From positions 163,957 through 227,956 of the forward strand of contig NZ_JANJTZ010000039.1 in assembly GCF_024710845.1 (NCBI RefSeq): a stretch of 64,000 nt of DNA, given 5' to 3'. A program made the position numbers and the translations under genes. Under the pieces are notes generated by a model. That model did not search any database. It was not told the DNA's origin and saw nothing but the letters and a program-made list of their open reading frames with translations. This stretch comes from Mesorhizobium sp. Its GTDB lineage: Bacteria > Pseudomonadota > Alphaproteobacteria > Rhizobiales > Rhizobiaceae. Below are positions 53,704 through 62,595 of the stretch, one piece after another (position 1 is the first letter of the stretch; each line of letters opens with the position of its first letter).

Positions 53704-54405
53704 TCAGGTTTTGGCGAGAGTCTTTGCCCGTTCGACACCAGCTTCGCGCTTGAGGCCGTCGTCGACGGCACCCGGCGAAGGCAGCTTCGCCGCCTCCAGA
53801 TAGGCACAACACATCAGGATCAACTGCCCGTGCACCGCGCGCCCCTCAAGGACGGGCAGGTTGCGCTCGAAGACGCTTCGGACGGTTCCGAATATCGATG
53901 TCAAAAGCGTCAGATTGACGATCGACAGGTCTGCGAATGCAGCATCGGGAGCACTGCCGAACATGGCCGCGGTGGCGGAATCGACACGCCGTACAAATGC
54001 TTCAAGCAGAGGTCCGTTGTCGATTTCGACGACGGAGCGATAGAGCGCGCGCGTGACGTCCGGCCGCTCCGTCTTTGCATTCCAGTAGGTCGTTACCAGC
54101 GTCTCGACCATCCGGACAATCGGAGCGCCATGCTGCGCCCGGCAGGCAGTCTCGATCTTTCCGGCTAGACCGTCGAGGTAACGCTCGTTCACGGCGTAGA
54201 ACAGCGCCTGTTTGTGTGGAAAGTATTGGTACATCGTGCCGACGGAGACCCCCGCCCGCTCCGCGACCCGCGTCGTCGTAAGGACGGCGGGCCCGTGCAG
54301 GACAAGGACCTGGATCGTAGCCTCGAATATCGCGTCGAGAGTAGCAGCGGCGCGTGCCTGCTGTGGCCTTTTTCGCGGCTTCAAATGCAGGGGAGGAGGC
54401 GACAT
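53704..54405 (-). CDS. TetR-family regulator
   Basis: This 233-residue protein has the HTH AVLTTTRVAERAGVSVGTMY followed by QYFPHKQALFYAVNERYLDG. I use ATG 54405; an in-frame TTG at 54438 is less likely. It lies upstream of the SDR gene on the same strand (164-base gap) and probably represses it. It is the rightmost gene of the catabolic island. Confidence 0.87.
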   Translation of the reverse strand: MSPPPLHLKPRKRPQQARAAATLDAIFEATIQVLVLHGPAVLTTTRVAERAGVSVGTMYQYFPHKQALFYAVNERYLDGLAGKIETACRAQHGAPIVRMVETLVTTYWNAKTERPDVTRALYRSVVEIDNGPLLEAFVRRVDSATAAMFGSAPDAAFADLSIVNLTLLTSIFGTVRSVFERNLPVLEGRAVHGQLILMCCAYLEAAKLPSPGAVDDGLKREAGVERAKTLAKT

Positions 54406-54438
54406 CGTCCGTGAATCCTCAATGTGAATGATCTCCAA

Positions 54439-55367
54439 TATGGATCCCTATCAAAGCGGCCGAACGTGTCGGCGGTCGCTTTGGCAAGGATCCATCAGGC
54501 ACTCATGAGGACGTCACCCCTTCGGACATCTATCATTCTCTGCGGTGGCAACCGATGCGGATCGACGAGCGCCCACAAGCGTCTCTCTTACTCTATGGCG
54601 CTGACCGACCCGGTCCAGATTGCGCGATTCCTACCTCACCAGTTTGAAGATCAGCACCATCGTTGTGTATTGGTGCAAGTACTCCATTTTCGACCATCTA
54701 CGCCGGGGTCGCACAAAGGTTGATTGCTGCCGGCTTCTCGACGAAATCGTTGGGCAGCCACAGATGCTCCTCGGCGGAATCAGGCAGGCCTGTGTTGTGC
54801 TATGTCGCCTAGGTTGCGCACGCGATGCGCCTCGCCGCTTTGCGCCTCCATTCCAGCCCTTCGCTCATCGCTCTATGTCTCCTATGGGCGTCTCCTATGG
54901 GCTGACATTCTGCTGGCTCTGTGAACCGACCGCACACGAGCTTTGAACCGCCGCAGACTTCTGAGAAGGTGGAGCCATCACGCGCACAATGCCTGGCGGC
55001 TCTCCTCGAGTGACAGGGGTGACTCAGCACCGACCCAGTCCATTTCCAGCCAGCTTCCAAGGCGCCCTTGCTTGCTCGCTCCCGTCGCACTTTCTGCTTC
55101 TCAGTAGTCGTACCAGCACCTGTTACGAAATTAGAAGCAAGCTGTCTGTCGTTGCCCCGCCGCTAGGTCAGCCTGCGCGATCGCGCATTCTCCAGACGAT
55201 ACTCCCCGCCAATTTCGGCCGTGACACCGGCCGCTGCGGCACGATGTTAGATACTTTGTTCGGCCGCGTAAGCCATGACACTGGGCCTTGCCAGCGACAA
55301 TGACCATCCGACCGGAAGTCGGGCCGGCAATCATTCACCATCGCCAATGCCAGTCTCACATTACAGA
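54439..55367. other. Long non-coding or degenerate gap
   Basis: About 930 bases separate the catabolic island from the anaerobic block. Open frames on both strands are short, lack ribosome-binding sites and resemble nothing I know. Base composition is less GC-biased than the flanking genes. The only structure I see is a 13-bp tandem duplication (GTCTCCTATGGGC) at 54877-54902. It may be decayed sequence at an island boundary. Confidence 0.5.
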
Positions 55368-55409
55368 TTGACGCGCATCAAAGCCGCCTGATGACGGGTC
55401 CGCTAATCT
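55368..55409 (+). promoter_or_regulatory. FNR/FixK-type promoter of the groEL-like gene
   Basis: The box TTGACGCGCATCAA (55368-55381) has one change from TTGAT-N4-ATCAA. A -10-like TAATCT lies at 55404-55409. A start near 55416 places the box centre at -41.5, the canonical class II position for FNR/CRP activators, leaving a leader of about 19 bases before the ATG. Confidence 0.7.
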
Positions 55410-55434
55410 GATCGATGGGGTTTCGGAGACGACC

Positions 55435-57057
55435 ATGGCACAGAAACGGGTGTTGTTTCGTTCAGAGGCGCGCGAAAAGGTACTGAGGGGAGCAACGCAG
55501 CTTGCGGACGCGGTGCGCGTCACGCTCGGGCCGCGTTCCAAGTCGGTCCTGATCGAAAGGAAATGGGGCGCGCCGATCGTCTGCAACGATGGCGTTACGA
55601 TCGCCAAGGAGTTCGATCTCAAGGATCCGGAAGAAAACCTCGGCGCGCGCATGCTGCGGCAAGCGGCCGAGAAAACAGGCGACATGGTTGGCGACGGCAC
55701 GAGTACGTCGACCATCCTCGCACATGCGATGTTTGCCGACGGCGTGCGAAACGTGGTCGCTGGCGCCAGCGCGATCGACATCAAACGCGGTCTCGATCGC
55801 GGCACGAAACGGGCGATCGAGGCGCTGAAGCGGCTGTCGCGTCCCGTCGCGACGCGGCTCGAGAAGGAGCAGGTGGCGACGATCTCGGCGCACAACGATC
55901 CGGTGATCGGCCAGCTCGTCGGTGAAGCGATGGAAAAGGTCGGCGGAGAGGGCGTGATCACCGTCGAGGAATCGAAGACCACCGAGACCGTCCTCGACGT
56001 CGTCGAGGGCATGCAGTTCGACCGCGGCTTCGTCTCACCCTATTTCGTCACCGATCCCGAGAAGATGGAGGCGGTGCTGGAAGATGCCGTCGTGCTGATC
56101 GTCGACCGGAAGATCGCCTCGCTGAACGATCTCATCAAGCTGCTCGAGGCGGTCGCGAAATCCGGCTCGCCGCTGCTGGTGATCGCGGAGGACGTCGAAG
56201 GCGAGGCACTCGCAACTCTGATCGTCAATCAGATCCGCGGGACGTTCAAAAATTGCGCCGTCAAAGCGCCGGGCTTTGGCGACCGCCGCAAGGCGATGCT
56301 GCAGGACATCGCCATCCTGACGGCAGGTCAGGTCATTTCCGAGGATCTCGGTCTCAAGCTCGAAAACGTCGCGATCGAGCAGCTCGGCCGGGCGAAGCGC
56401 GTGGTCGTCGACAAGGACACGACGACGATCATCGGCGGGACGGGCGACGCGAAGGCGATCAAGGGCAGGGTGGAGCAGATCAGACGCGAGATCGACAACA
56501 CCACCAGTGACTACGATCGCGATAAACTCCAGGAAAGGCTGGCGAAGCTTTCCGGCGGCGTGGCCGTCATCAAGGTCGGCGCGCCGACCGAGGCCGAGAT
56601 GAAGGCGAAGAAGGAGGCGCTCGACGACGCGATCAGCGCGACCAAGGCAGCCGTCGCTGAAGGAATCGTCCCGGGAGGCGGGCTCGCTCTGCTCCGCTGC
56701 ATCGAGGCGGTGGCGGACGAGGAAAAATCCTGCGAAGGGGACGAGCGCACCGGCGTCCAGATCCTGAAACGGGCGCTCGAAGCGCCAGTCCGGCAGATCG
56801 CGGAGAATTCCGCGGTCGACGGAGGCGTCGTCATCTCCAAGATGATCGAGGGAACCGGGAATTTCGGCTTCGACGCTGGACGCAAGCAATATGTCGACCT
56901 GGTCGAGGTCGGCATCATCGACCCGACGAAGGTCGTGCGCATCGCGCTCGAAAACGCCGTCTCGGTGGCGAGCGTATTGCTCCTGACCGAGGCGACGATG
57001 ACCGAGATTCCGGAGCCGGCCAGGGAGCGGGCTGCCGAACCCGAACTGGCGATGTAG
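55435..57057 (+). CDS. groEL: GroEL/Hsp60 chaperonin, stand-alone copy
   Basis: This is a full-length 540-residue Gro[40 protein letters not shown] (ATPase Asp in GDGT), [19 protein letters not shown], and [14 protein letters not shown]. The C-terminus lacks the usual GGM repeats and ends AAEPELAM. No groES precedes it, unlike housekeeping operons, so it is probably an extra, condition-specific chaperonin. The FNR-type promoter suggests expression at low oxygen. A weak CCGG/CCGG hairpin with TTTTT follows the gene. Confidence 0.95.
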   Translation: MAQKRVLFRSEAREKVLRGATQLADAVRVTLGPRSKSVLIERKWGAPIVCNDGVTIAKEFDLKDPEENLGARMLRQAAEKTGDMVGDGTSTSTILAHAMFADGVRNVVAGASAIDIKRGLDRGTKRAIEALKRLSRPVATRLEKEQVATISAHNDPVIGQLVGEAMEKVGGEGVITVEESKTTETVLDVVEGMQFDRGFVSPYFVTDPEKMEAVLEDAVVLIVDRKIASLNDLIKLLEAVAKSGSPLLVIAEDVEGEALATLIVNQIRGTFKNCAVKAPGFGDRRKAMLQDIAILTAGQVISEDLGLKLENVAIEQLGRAKRVVVDKDTTTIIGGTGDAKAIKGRVEQIRREIDNTTSDYDRDKLQERLAKLSGGVAVIKVGAPTEAEMKAKKEALDDAISATKAAVAEGIVPGGGLALLRCIEAVADEEKSCEGDERTGVQILKRALEAPVRQIAENSAVDGGVVISKMIEGTGNFGFDAGRKQYVDLVEVGIIDPTKVVRIALENAVSVASVLLLTEATMTEIPEPARERAAEPELAM

Positions 57058-57134
57058 AGACCTGCGGCCGGACACTGGCCCGCCGGTTTTTGCTTCCGTG
57101 GCGCGCATGAAGGTCGCATCATGTCCCCCAACTC

Positions 57135-58184
57135 ATGGTGCCGACGATGACACATCGAGAGGACGGCGCGGACCTGGCGGAGAAGGTGAGCTTCCTCGCC
57201 GATCCGGCCGCATACAGCCATGCGACGAGCCAGGTCGAAGCCCGCGAGACGCATATGTCGTGGATCTTCCTGACCGACGACAGAGTCTACAAGCTGAAGA
57301 AGCCGGTGCGGCATGCGTTCCTCGACTTCGGCACCGTGGCCAAGCGCGGCTTCTTCTGCGCGGAGGAGCTGCGGCTGAACCGGCGGCTTGCGGCGGGAAC
57401 CTACCGGCGGGTGGTCCCGCTCTGCCGCGACGGTTCCGGCGGCCTCACCCTCGGCGGCGATGGGCGCACGGTCGATTGGGTGGTCGAGATGAATCGGCTG
57501 CCGCAGGCCGACATGCTGGACGAGCGCATCCGGACCGGTCGCGTCACCGTGCCCGAGATCGAGCGGATCGGCGGATTGCTGGCGGATTTCTATGCCGGGC
57601 TGGAGTCCGAGACGACTGATGGCGACGGCTATCTGCGCCACCTCGTCACGGAACAGCGCATCACCCGCGCGGTTTTGCTGCGGCCGGAATTCGGACTGGC
57701 GGACATCGCCGGCGACGAGCTTGCCAAGGTGGACGGCCTGCTGCGCCGAGCCGGGCCGTGGATCGCGGCCAGGCTCGCCGATGGCGCCATTCTCGAATGC
57801 CATGGCGACCTGCGGCCCGAGCATGTCTGCCTGGTCCAACCCCCGCAGATCATCGACTGCCTCGAGTTCAACCGGTCGATGCGCATCATGGACCCCTATG
57901 ACGAGATCAACTATCTCGGCATGGAGTGCGACATGCTGGGCGCGTCCTGGATCCGGCCGCTGCTCAGTCGCGCCCTCGAAGAGCGGCTGCCGACACGGCC
58001 GGTCGCGCCGCTGCTTGCGCTCTATGGCGGGTTTCGCGCTCTGCTCAGGGCCCGCCTGTGCGTTGCGCACCTGCTCGAGACGCCCATACGCCACGCGGAG
58101 AAATGGCGACCGCTTGCGATCCGCTACATCCGACAGGCGCAGAAGGAATGCTCAATCCTCGATTCCGAGCAGCTCGGACATTGA
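57135..58184 (+). CDS. Aminoglycoside-phosphotransferase-fold (APH-like) protein
   Basis: This 349-residue protein has an N-terminal nucleotide-binding-lobe region (HMSWIFLTDDRVYKLKKPV) and a catalytic loop ILECHGDLRPEHVCL followed by IIDCLEFNRSMRIMDPYDE, matching the HGDxxxxN and D-containing motifs of APH kinases. Homologues are annotated as aminoglycoside phosphotransferase or gluconokinase-like proteins; I would not infer drug resistance. The start is uncertain (ATG 57135 or 57147, neither with a clear RBS). Its 3' end overlaps the convergent PRPP synthetase gene by 33 bases. Confidence 0.8.
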   Translation: MVPTMTHREDGADLAEKVSFLADPAAYSHATSQVEARETHMSWIFLTDDRVYKLKKPVRHAFLDFGTVAKRGFFCAEELRLNRRLAAGTYRRVVPLCRDGSGGLTLGGDGRTVDWVVEMNRLPQADMLDERIRTGRVTVPEIERIGGLLADFYAGLESETTDGDGYLRHLVTEQRITRAVLLRPEFGLADIAGDELAKVDGLLRRAGPWIAARLADGAILECHGDLRPEHVCLVQPPQIIDCLEFNRSMRIMDPYDEINYLGMECDMLGASWIRPLLSRALEERLPTRPVAPLLALYGGFRALLRARLCVAHLLETPIRHAEKWRPLAIRYIRQAQKECSILDSEQLGH

Positions 58185-59129
58185 AGCGTTCGAATGCAGG
58201 CGTCGAACAGCCTCGCCGATCAGCGGGCCGACCGAAACGATGTCCAGCCGCGCCGACGGATGGTCGACCTTGACGCGCGCCGCCGCAGCGACGCTGTCGG
58301 TGACGATGATGCGGTCTATCGCGGGACTGGAGAACAGGGCAGCTGACCCCTCGCCGAACAGCCCGTGCGCGGCGATGGCATGGACAGCGTTGGCGTCGCG
58401 TTCGCGGCAGGCGAGCGCGGCCCGCAACATGGTGCCGCCGGAGCTGATCATATCGTCGACGATGAAGACGGAGGAACCGGCCACATCGCCGGCGAACAGG
58501 TCACCGGAGACGACGCCCCGGCTGCGGCGCTTCTCCATGAAGCCGAACCTCGCCTCCGTCCCGGTTTCGCTTTCGAGCATCTCCTTGAGCAATTGTGCTC
58601 GTTTCACGCCGCCGCCATCGGGGGACAGGATTGTCACCGGCTGGCCGCCCATCCGGCGTATCGCCGGCACGAAGAGCCTACGTGTGTCGAGGTGGATGCT
58701 CTCGCACCGGAAGGCGTTCTGGAAGGCCGCGAAATTGTGAACGTCGAGCGTGACGATGCGCTTGGTGCCGACTGCCTCGAACAATTGCGCGACATAGCGC
58801 GTGGTGACCGGATCGCGGGCCTTGGTCTGGCGTTCCTTGCGCGCATAGGCGAGGTAGGGGACGACCGCCGTCACCCGCGCGGCACCGTTCTCGCGGCATG
58901 TCGCCAGGAAGAACAGCAGCTTGCACAGCTTATCGTTGACGGAAGCACCGCCGCCGCCAGCCAGGCTTTGCATCACATAGACGTCTTTCCCGCGCACGCT
59001 GACAAGCGGACGAGCCTTGTGCTCGCCGTCCCCGAAATCCCGCTCCTCGTGCGGGTCGAGCGGCGCCTGCAGGACCCGCGCCACTGCGGCGCCCAAGTCG
59101 GCCGTGTCGTTCAACGCGAAGAAACGCAT
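58152..59129 (-). CDS. Ribose-phosphate pyrophosphokinase
   Basis: The 325-residue enzyme starts at 59129 after AAGGAA. PRPP synthetase motifs include VVPYLAYARKERQTKARDPV, TLDVHNFAAFQNAF, SPDGGGVKRAQLL and the PRPP loop VFIVDDMISSGGTML. It makes PRPP from ribose-5-phosphate and ATP. It is probably an accessory copy: it sits beside a phosphoribosyltransferase and other stress genes rather than in a nucleotide operon. Confidence 0.9.
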   Translation of the reverse strand: MRFFALNDTADLGAAVARVLQAPLDPHEERDFGDGEHKARPLVSVRGKDVYVMQSLAGGGGASVNDKLCKLLFFLATCRENGAARVTAVVPYLAYARKERQTKARDPVTTRYVAQLFEAVGTKRIVTLDVHNFAAFQNAFRCESIHLDTRRLFVPAIRRMGGQPVTILSPDGGGVKRAQLLKEMLESETGTEARFGFMEKRRSRGVVSGDLFAGDVAGSSVFIVDDMISSGGTMLRAALACRERDANAVHAIAAHGLFGEGSAALFSSPAIDRIIVTDSVAAAARVKVDHPSARLDIVSVGPLIGEAVRRLHSNASMSELLGIED

Positions 59130-59161
59130 GTTCCTTCCTAGCATGTTCCGCCGGGCGTCGG

Positions 59162-59175
59162 TTGATCGGCGTCAA
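59162..59175. promoter_or_regulatory. FNR/FixK-like box before the PRPP synthetase gene
   Basis: TTGATCGGCGTCAA differs from TTGAT-N4-ATCAA at one base. It centres about 40 bases before the PRPP synthetase ATG. That is too close for a standard class II leader unless the mRNA is nearly leaderless, so function is less certain than for the groEL site. Confidence 0.45.
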
Positions 59176-59216
59176 CGCCGGGGGCTCACCGCGACAACAC
59201 TGCGCCAGGGATGCGA

Positions 59217-59774
59217 TCAGGTTCGAGCCAGCGCGACGGCGGAGGCATAGGGGCCCTTCTCGCCGTCATGCTCGGCAAAACGCACTTCGCAGCCGGCAGC
59301 GAGCATGTCCCATTCGCTGTCTGCCGCCATGCCCTCGCGGCTGAAGAAGAATTCACGTCCGTCCGGCGTGGAGATGAAGCCGTAACCTTCGTCCGGCATC
59401 AGCCTTGCCACCGTACCGTGCAGGGATTGCGGATGCGGTTTGACGCGATAGCCGCTGCTCTTGCGCACGACGTCTTCGAGCTGTCGCTGTGCGGCGTCGA
59501 AACTGTCCCGGATGGCGACCAGCACATCCTCGTGGGCATGGTCCTCCTCGGACGTCCGGCCGGCGACGATTTCGCGGCCCGGCACGGTGATATCGACCCG
59601 CACATGATAGATCTTGCCCTTGCGGCCGTGACGGTGAGGGGCTTCGACCACCACGCTGCAGGACGTAATATGATCATGAAATTTCTCGAGGCGATCAATT
59701 CGCTCGCGAATTACGGCCTCAACGGAACTCGATGACTCCATGCCGCGGAATCGAATCTGCGGTGTCATCTCCAT
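59217..59774 (-). CDS. Ribosome-hibernation (HPF/RaiA) domain fused to a cold-shock domain
   Basis: The 185-residue protein starts at 59774 (AGGA upstream). Residues about 3-110 are HPF/RaiA-like: IRFRGMESSSSVEAVIRERI, HVRVDITVPGREIVAG, AAQRQLEDVVRK. Residues about 118-180 form a cold-shock domain with the RNP segment GTVARLMPDEGYGFISTPDG followed by EFFFSREGM. Both domains bind RNA or ribosomes. It likely shuts down translation or protects ribosomes under oxygen limitation. Such fusions occur in proteobacteria but are less common than the separate genes. Confidence 0.88.
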   Translation of the reverse strand: MEMTPQIRFRGMESSSSVEAVIRERIDRLEKFHDHITSCSVVVEAPHRHGRKGKIYHVRVDITVPGREIVAGRTSEEDHAHEDVLVAIRDSFDAAQRQLEDVVRKSSGYRVKPHPQSLHGTVARLMPDEGYGFISTPDGREFFFSREGMAADSEWDMLAAGCEVRFAEHDGEKGPYASAVALART

Positions 59775-59833
59775 TGCTTTCCTGCCATCTCCTTTGACCT
59801 GCAATCATCAAAGCAGATCGCGTCCCGGGGGCA

Positions 59834-59847
59834 TTGACGGAGATCAA
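59834..59847. promoter_or_regulatory. FNR/FixK-like box before the HPF-CSD gene
   Basis: On the minus strand the site reads TTGATCTCCGTCAA, one base from consensus. A start 41.5 bases downstream would fall near 59799, leaving a leader of about 25 bases before the HPF-CSD ATG, so the geometry fits class II activation. Confidence 0.6.
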
Positions 59848-59951
59848 GCCGATTTTTCGGGCCCGCATCGGCTCTTGATGCCGTGAACAACTCACCGCCG
59901 TCGGCCGTGGCATTCGCCGTCCGCGTATCGAGTCGATTGCGCAATTGGACG

Positions 59952-60623
59952 TCAGTGGTCCGGCGGAGATCCGCCGGCCATCCGTCTCTCGGCGGCGTCC
60001 ATGAGGGCGATCACGTCCTGGTCCTTCAACTGCCGGAAGTCGCGATAGTGGAGACCGATCGCCTGAAAGTAGGCCGGCTCCTCCAGGCAAACGACATCGT
60101 CGGCCTCGTTCCTCAGCGCCTCGATCGTATCCGGCGGCGCGACAGGGACCGCGAGGACGATGCTCGAGGGATTGCGGCGCCTCAGGCCGCGGATCGCGGC
60201 GCGGATGGTCGCGCCCGTCGCGATCCCGTCATCGACGATGATCGCGATCCGCCCTTCGACATCGACCGGCGGTCGCTCGCCCACATAGGCGCGGCGCCGA
60301 CGCTCGATTTCGGCGAGCTCCGCCCGGCAGGCCGCGTCGAATTCCTTCGCCGAGACGAGGGCATGGCGGATGATGTCCTCGTTGCGTACGATGAGGGGGC
60401 TGCTGCCGTCGATAACCGCGCCCATGGCAAGCTCGGGTTGAGCGGGCACTCCGATCTTGCGTACCAGGAGCAGGTCGAGAGGCGCATCGAGAAACGCGGC
60501 CACCTCCGCCGCGACCGGGACTCCGCCGCGGGGCAGGGCCAGGACCACGGCGTTCTTCCCGCGATAGTGCTCGAGCGCTTCGGCGAGACGCAAACCGGCT
60601 TCGGAACGATTGTCGAAGGACAT
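59952..60623 (-). CDS. Phosphoribosyltransferase
   Basis: The 223-residue enzyme has the type I PRTase PRPP loop IAIIVDDGIATGATIRAAI and the upstream ALPRGGVPVAAEVAAFL segment. The family (PF00156) salvages a nucleobase or works on an unknown acceptor. It starts at 60623 (GGGGAG upstream), three bases after the alpha/beta hydrolase stop, so they are one operon. Its PRPP would come from the synthetase 800 bases away. Confidence 0.87.
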   Translation of the reverse strand: MSFDNRSEAGLRLAEALEHYRGKNAVVLALPRGGVPVAAEVAAFLDAPLDLLLVRKIGVPAQPELAMGAVIDGSSPLIVRNEDIIRHALVSAKEFDAACRAELAEIERRRRAYVGERPPVDVEGRIAIIVDDGIATGATIRAAIRGLRRRNPSSIVLAVPVAPPDTIEALRNEADDVVCLEEPAYFQAIGLHYRDFRQLKDQDVIALMDAAERRMAGGSPPDH

Positions 60624-60626
60624 GGA

Positions 60627-61328
60627 TCAATCTCCCCGTCGAGAGCCTGTCGACGCGATCAGATGCCGCGAGAACCAGGCGCCTGCTTCGTCCACGACCG
60701 CGTCGAGCGCGCCGGGTTCCGGAAACAGATGGCTGGCGCCGGGGATGATCCGCAGTTCGCTCGGAGCAGGAAGGTGCGCCAGCGCCGCTCTGTTGAGCGC
60801 GAGAACGTCGTGATCGTCGCCGCCGACGAGCAGAAGGGTCGGCGCGCGGACCTTGTCGAGCGCCGGACCGGCCAGATCCGGCCGCCCGCCGCGCGATACC
60901 ACGGCACCGACCTGGTCGCCGAGCGACGCGGCGGCAACGAGGGCGGCGGCGGCGCCCGTGCTGGCGCCGAACAGTCCGATGCTCAGCGCTGCCGTCGCCG
61001 GCGCGTGGGATATCCAGGACAGAGCCGAGATCAGGCGATCGGCAAGCAATGGGATATCGAAGACATTGGCGCGATCGGCCTCCTCGTCCGACGTCAGAAG
61101 ATCAAAAAGCAGGGTGGCGATTCCGCGTCGATTGAGCGCCTCGGCGACATAGATATTGCGAGGGCTCAATCGACTGGAGCCGCTGCCATGGGCAAAGACC
61201 ACAACTGCGCGCGGCGCGGAGGGAAGACGCAGCGAACCCGCCAGCCCGACGGGAGGGATCGACACCTCGATGGTTTGGGCCGGGTTGTCCAGCCAGTCGG
61301 CATGTTGGTCGGTGTCGCTAACGCTCAT
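60627..61328 (-). CDS. Dienelactone hydrolase-like alpha/beta hydrolase
   Basis: The 233-residue cytoplasmic hydrolase has VVVFAHGSGSSRLSPRNIYV, nucleophile elbow LFGASTGAAAAL and catalytic His in IPGASHLFPEPGAL. Homologues are often linked to PRTase genes (sometimes fused), as here. The substrate is unknown. It is the first gene of the two-gene unit and has a perfect FNR box about 120 bases upstream. Confidence 0.87.
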   Translation of the reverse strand: MSVSDTDQHADWLDNPAQTIEVSIPPVGLAGSLRLPSAPRAVVVFAHGSGSSRLSPRNIYVAEALNRRGIATLLFDLLTSDEEADRANVFDIPLLADRLISALSWISHAPATAALSIGLFGASTGAAAALVAAASLGDQVGAVVSRGGRPDLAGPALDKVRAPTLLLVGGDDHDVLALNRAALAHLPAPSELRIIPGASHLFPEPGALDAVVDEAGAWFSRHLIASTGSRRGD

Positions 61329-61448
61329 GGTGTACAGCCATTGCCGGTCAGAATCGGGATACGGCTTCTAGGATTGTGCTGCGGCAAAGCCATCGGGATC
61401 TGTACGTTCAGCCTTGTAGCATCCATGCAGCCGCCGCCTCACGGCGCA

Positions 61449-61462
61449 TTGATCCGCATCAA
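61449..61462. promoter_or_regulatory. Perfect FNR/FixK box upstream of the hydrolase-PRTase unit
   Basis: TTGATCCGCATCAA is an exact consensus match and identical to the box at 62843. For the minus-strand hydrolase a class II start would be near 61414, giving an 86-base leader. It could also serve a plus-strand transcript. Confidence 0.65.
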
Positions 61463-61566
61463 GGAGCGCGGGAAGACGTCAGGGCCGCGGGCCTTCCCGT
61501 TGCTCGGCGGGGTCGAAGCCGCGGACTTTCGAGCAGAAGCACGCTTCGTTGTGGAGGGACGCATTA

Positions 61567-61580
61567 ATGATCTGAATCAA
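61567..61580 (+). promoter_or_regulatory. FNR/FixK-like box before the L,D-transpeptidase gene
   Basis: ATGATCTGAATCAA differs from consensus only at the first base. A start 41.5 bases downstream would fall near 61615, about 35 bases before the GTG start of the transpeptidase gene. Confidence 0.45.
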
Positions 61581-61648
61581 GGCGGCACGCCGCCGCAATC
61601 TCCATCAAGCAGAAGTCATATCGGGCGCGTTTCGGGAGGATGCAAATC

Positions 61649-62074
61649 GTGCGTTTGTCGGTCTTAGCGATTGGCCTTGCGTTCGCCTTGCTGCGGCCGC
61701 TCGTCGCCGAGGCCGCCGAGCTCGGTGTGCTGATCGACCTTTCTGAGCAGACCATGACCGTCGAGGTCGAAGGCATTCGCGCCCACACATGGCCGGTGTC
61801 GACCGCCCGTCGGGGCTATCGCACGCCGACCGGCCGCTTCCGCCCGATCCGGCTCGAGCGGGTGTGGTACTCGCGCAAATACGACAACGCTCCCATGCCG
61901 CACTCGATCTTCTTTCATGGCGGCTACGCCATTCACGGCACGACGGAGATCAGGACGCTTGGCCGCCCGGTATCGCATGGCTGCGTCAGGCTTCACCCCG
62001 ACAATGCCCGCGTCCTGTTCGGCCTGGTCAGGTCTTATGGGCCTGGATCGACGATCATCGCGATCTCGCCATGA
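61649..62074 (+). CDS. L,D-transpeptidase (YkuD family)
   Basis: The 141-residue exported protein has the YkuD catalytic motif RPVSHGCVRLHPDNA with nucleophilic Cys and the upstream His of YAIHGTTEIRTLG. It crosslinks peptidoglycan 3-3 or anchors proteins. A GTG start at 61649 is nine bases after GGGAGG; the ATG at 61640 overlaps that RBS and is unlikely. A signal peptide (LAIGLAFALLRPLVAEAAE) follows. Low-oxygen expression would fit wall remodelling in non-growing cells. Confidence 0.9.
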   Translation: MRLSVLAIGLAFALLRPLVAEAAELGVLIDLSEQTMTVEVEGIRAHTWPVSTARRGYRTPTGRFRPIRLERVWYSRKYDNAPMPHSIFFHGGYAIHGTTEIRTLGRPVSHGCVRLHPDNARVLFGLVRSYGPGSTIIAISP

Positions 62075-62124
62075 CGCGACACTGTCGGCTCAGCCGTTCT
62101 GCTGAGCCGATGACGGTCGAAACG

Positions 62125-62595
62125 TCAGCGATCGGCACGCAGGCCCGGAAGTCCGAGTTCGGCTACCGCGGCACGAAGCTTGAGAGCCGGCAGTTTTGTC
62201 AAATCCTTCGCCACCTCGCCGGCGATCAGGCCGCTAAGGGGGGCGGGCAGCCTTTGCCGCAACACGCCGAGCATGCGCGGTTCGGCGATGATCGCCAGCG
62301 CATCGAAGGAGCCGGCCACCTGGTGCTGAACGAGTGTCTCGATCAGGCTCTCGGCGAATTGCTCCTCCTGAGCCTGAACGGGATCCGAATGGTATTCCAT
62401 CGCCGAGCGTCTCGTCCCATGCGACGCGAAGCTGCGCCCGGGGCGGTCCGCCATGACCTCGCGCAGCTGCTTGTGGTCGATCTCGAACACGAGATCGTCG
62501 AGCTTTTGCTCCGCATCCCTGTCCGGGTGCAGCTGACGGATGATACGGGCCCGCGCGCCATCGGCGACCAGAACCCATGTTCTCTTGGCTTTCAT
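62125..62595 (-). CDS. Host-attachment-family protein (PF10116)
   Basis: The 156-residue protein starts after AAGGAG. The N-terminus RTWVLVADGARARIIRQ and the C-terminal block FDALAIIAEPRMLGVLRQRL are typical of proteins first named for host-cell attachment in Agrobacterium. The fold resembles release-factor/eRF1-like domains, so a ribosome-related role is possible. Members often lie in stress gene clusters such as this one. Confidence 0.85.
   Translation of the reverse strand: MKAKRTWVLVADGARARIIRQLHPDRDAEQKLDDLVFEIDHKQLREVMADRPGRSFASHGTRRSAMEYHSDPVQAQEEQFAESLIETLVQHQVAGSFDALAIIAEPRMLGVLRQRLPAPLSGLIAGEVAKDLTKLPALKLRAAVAELGLPGLRADR

Noticed and set aside
57064..57090. Intrinsic terminator after groEL
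   Set aside because: CCGG arms before TTTTT pair over only four strong base pairs plus G-U pairs; too weak to list as a feature.
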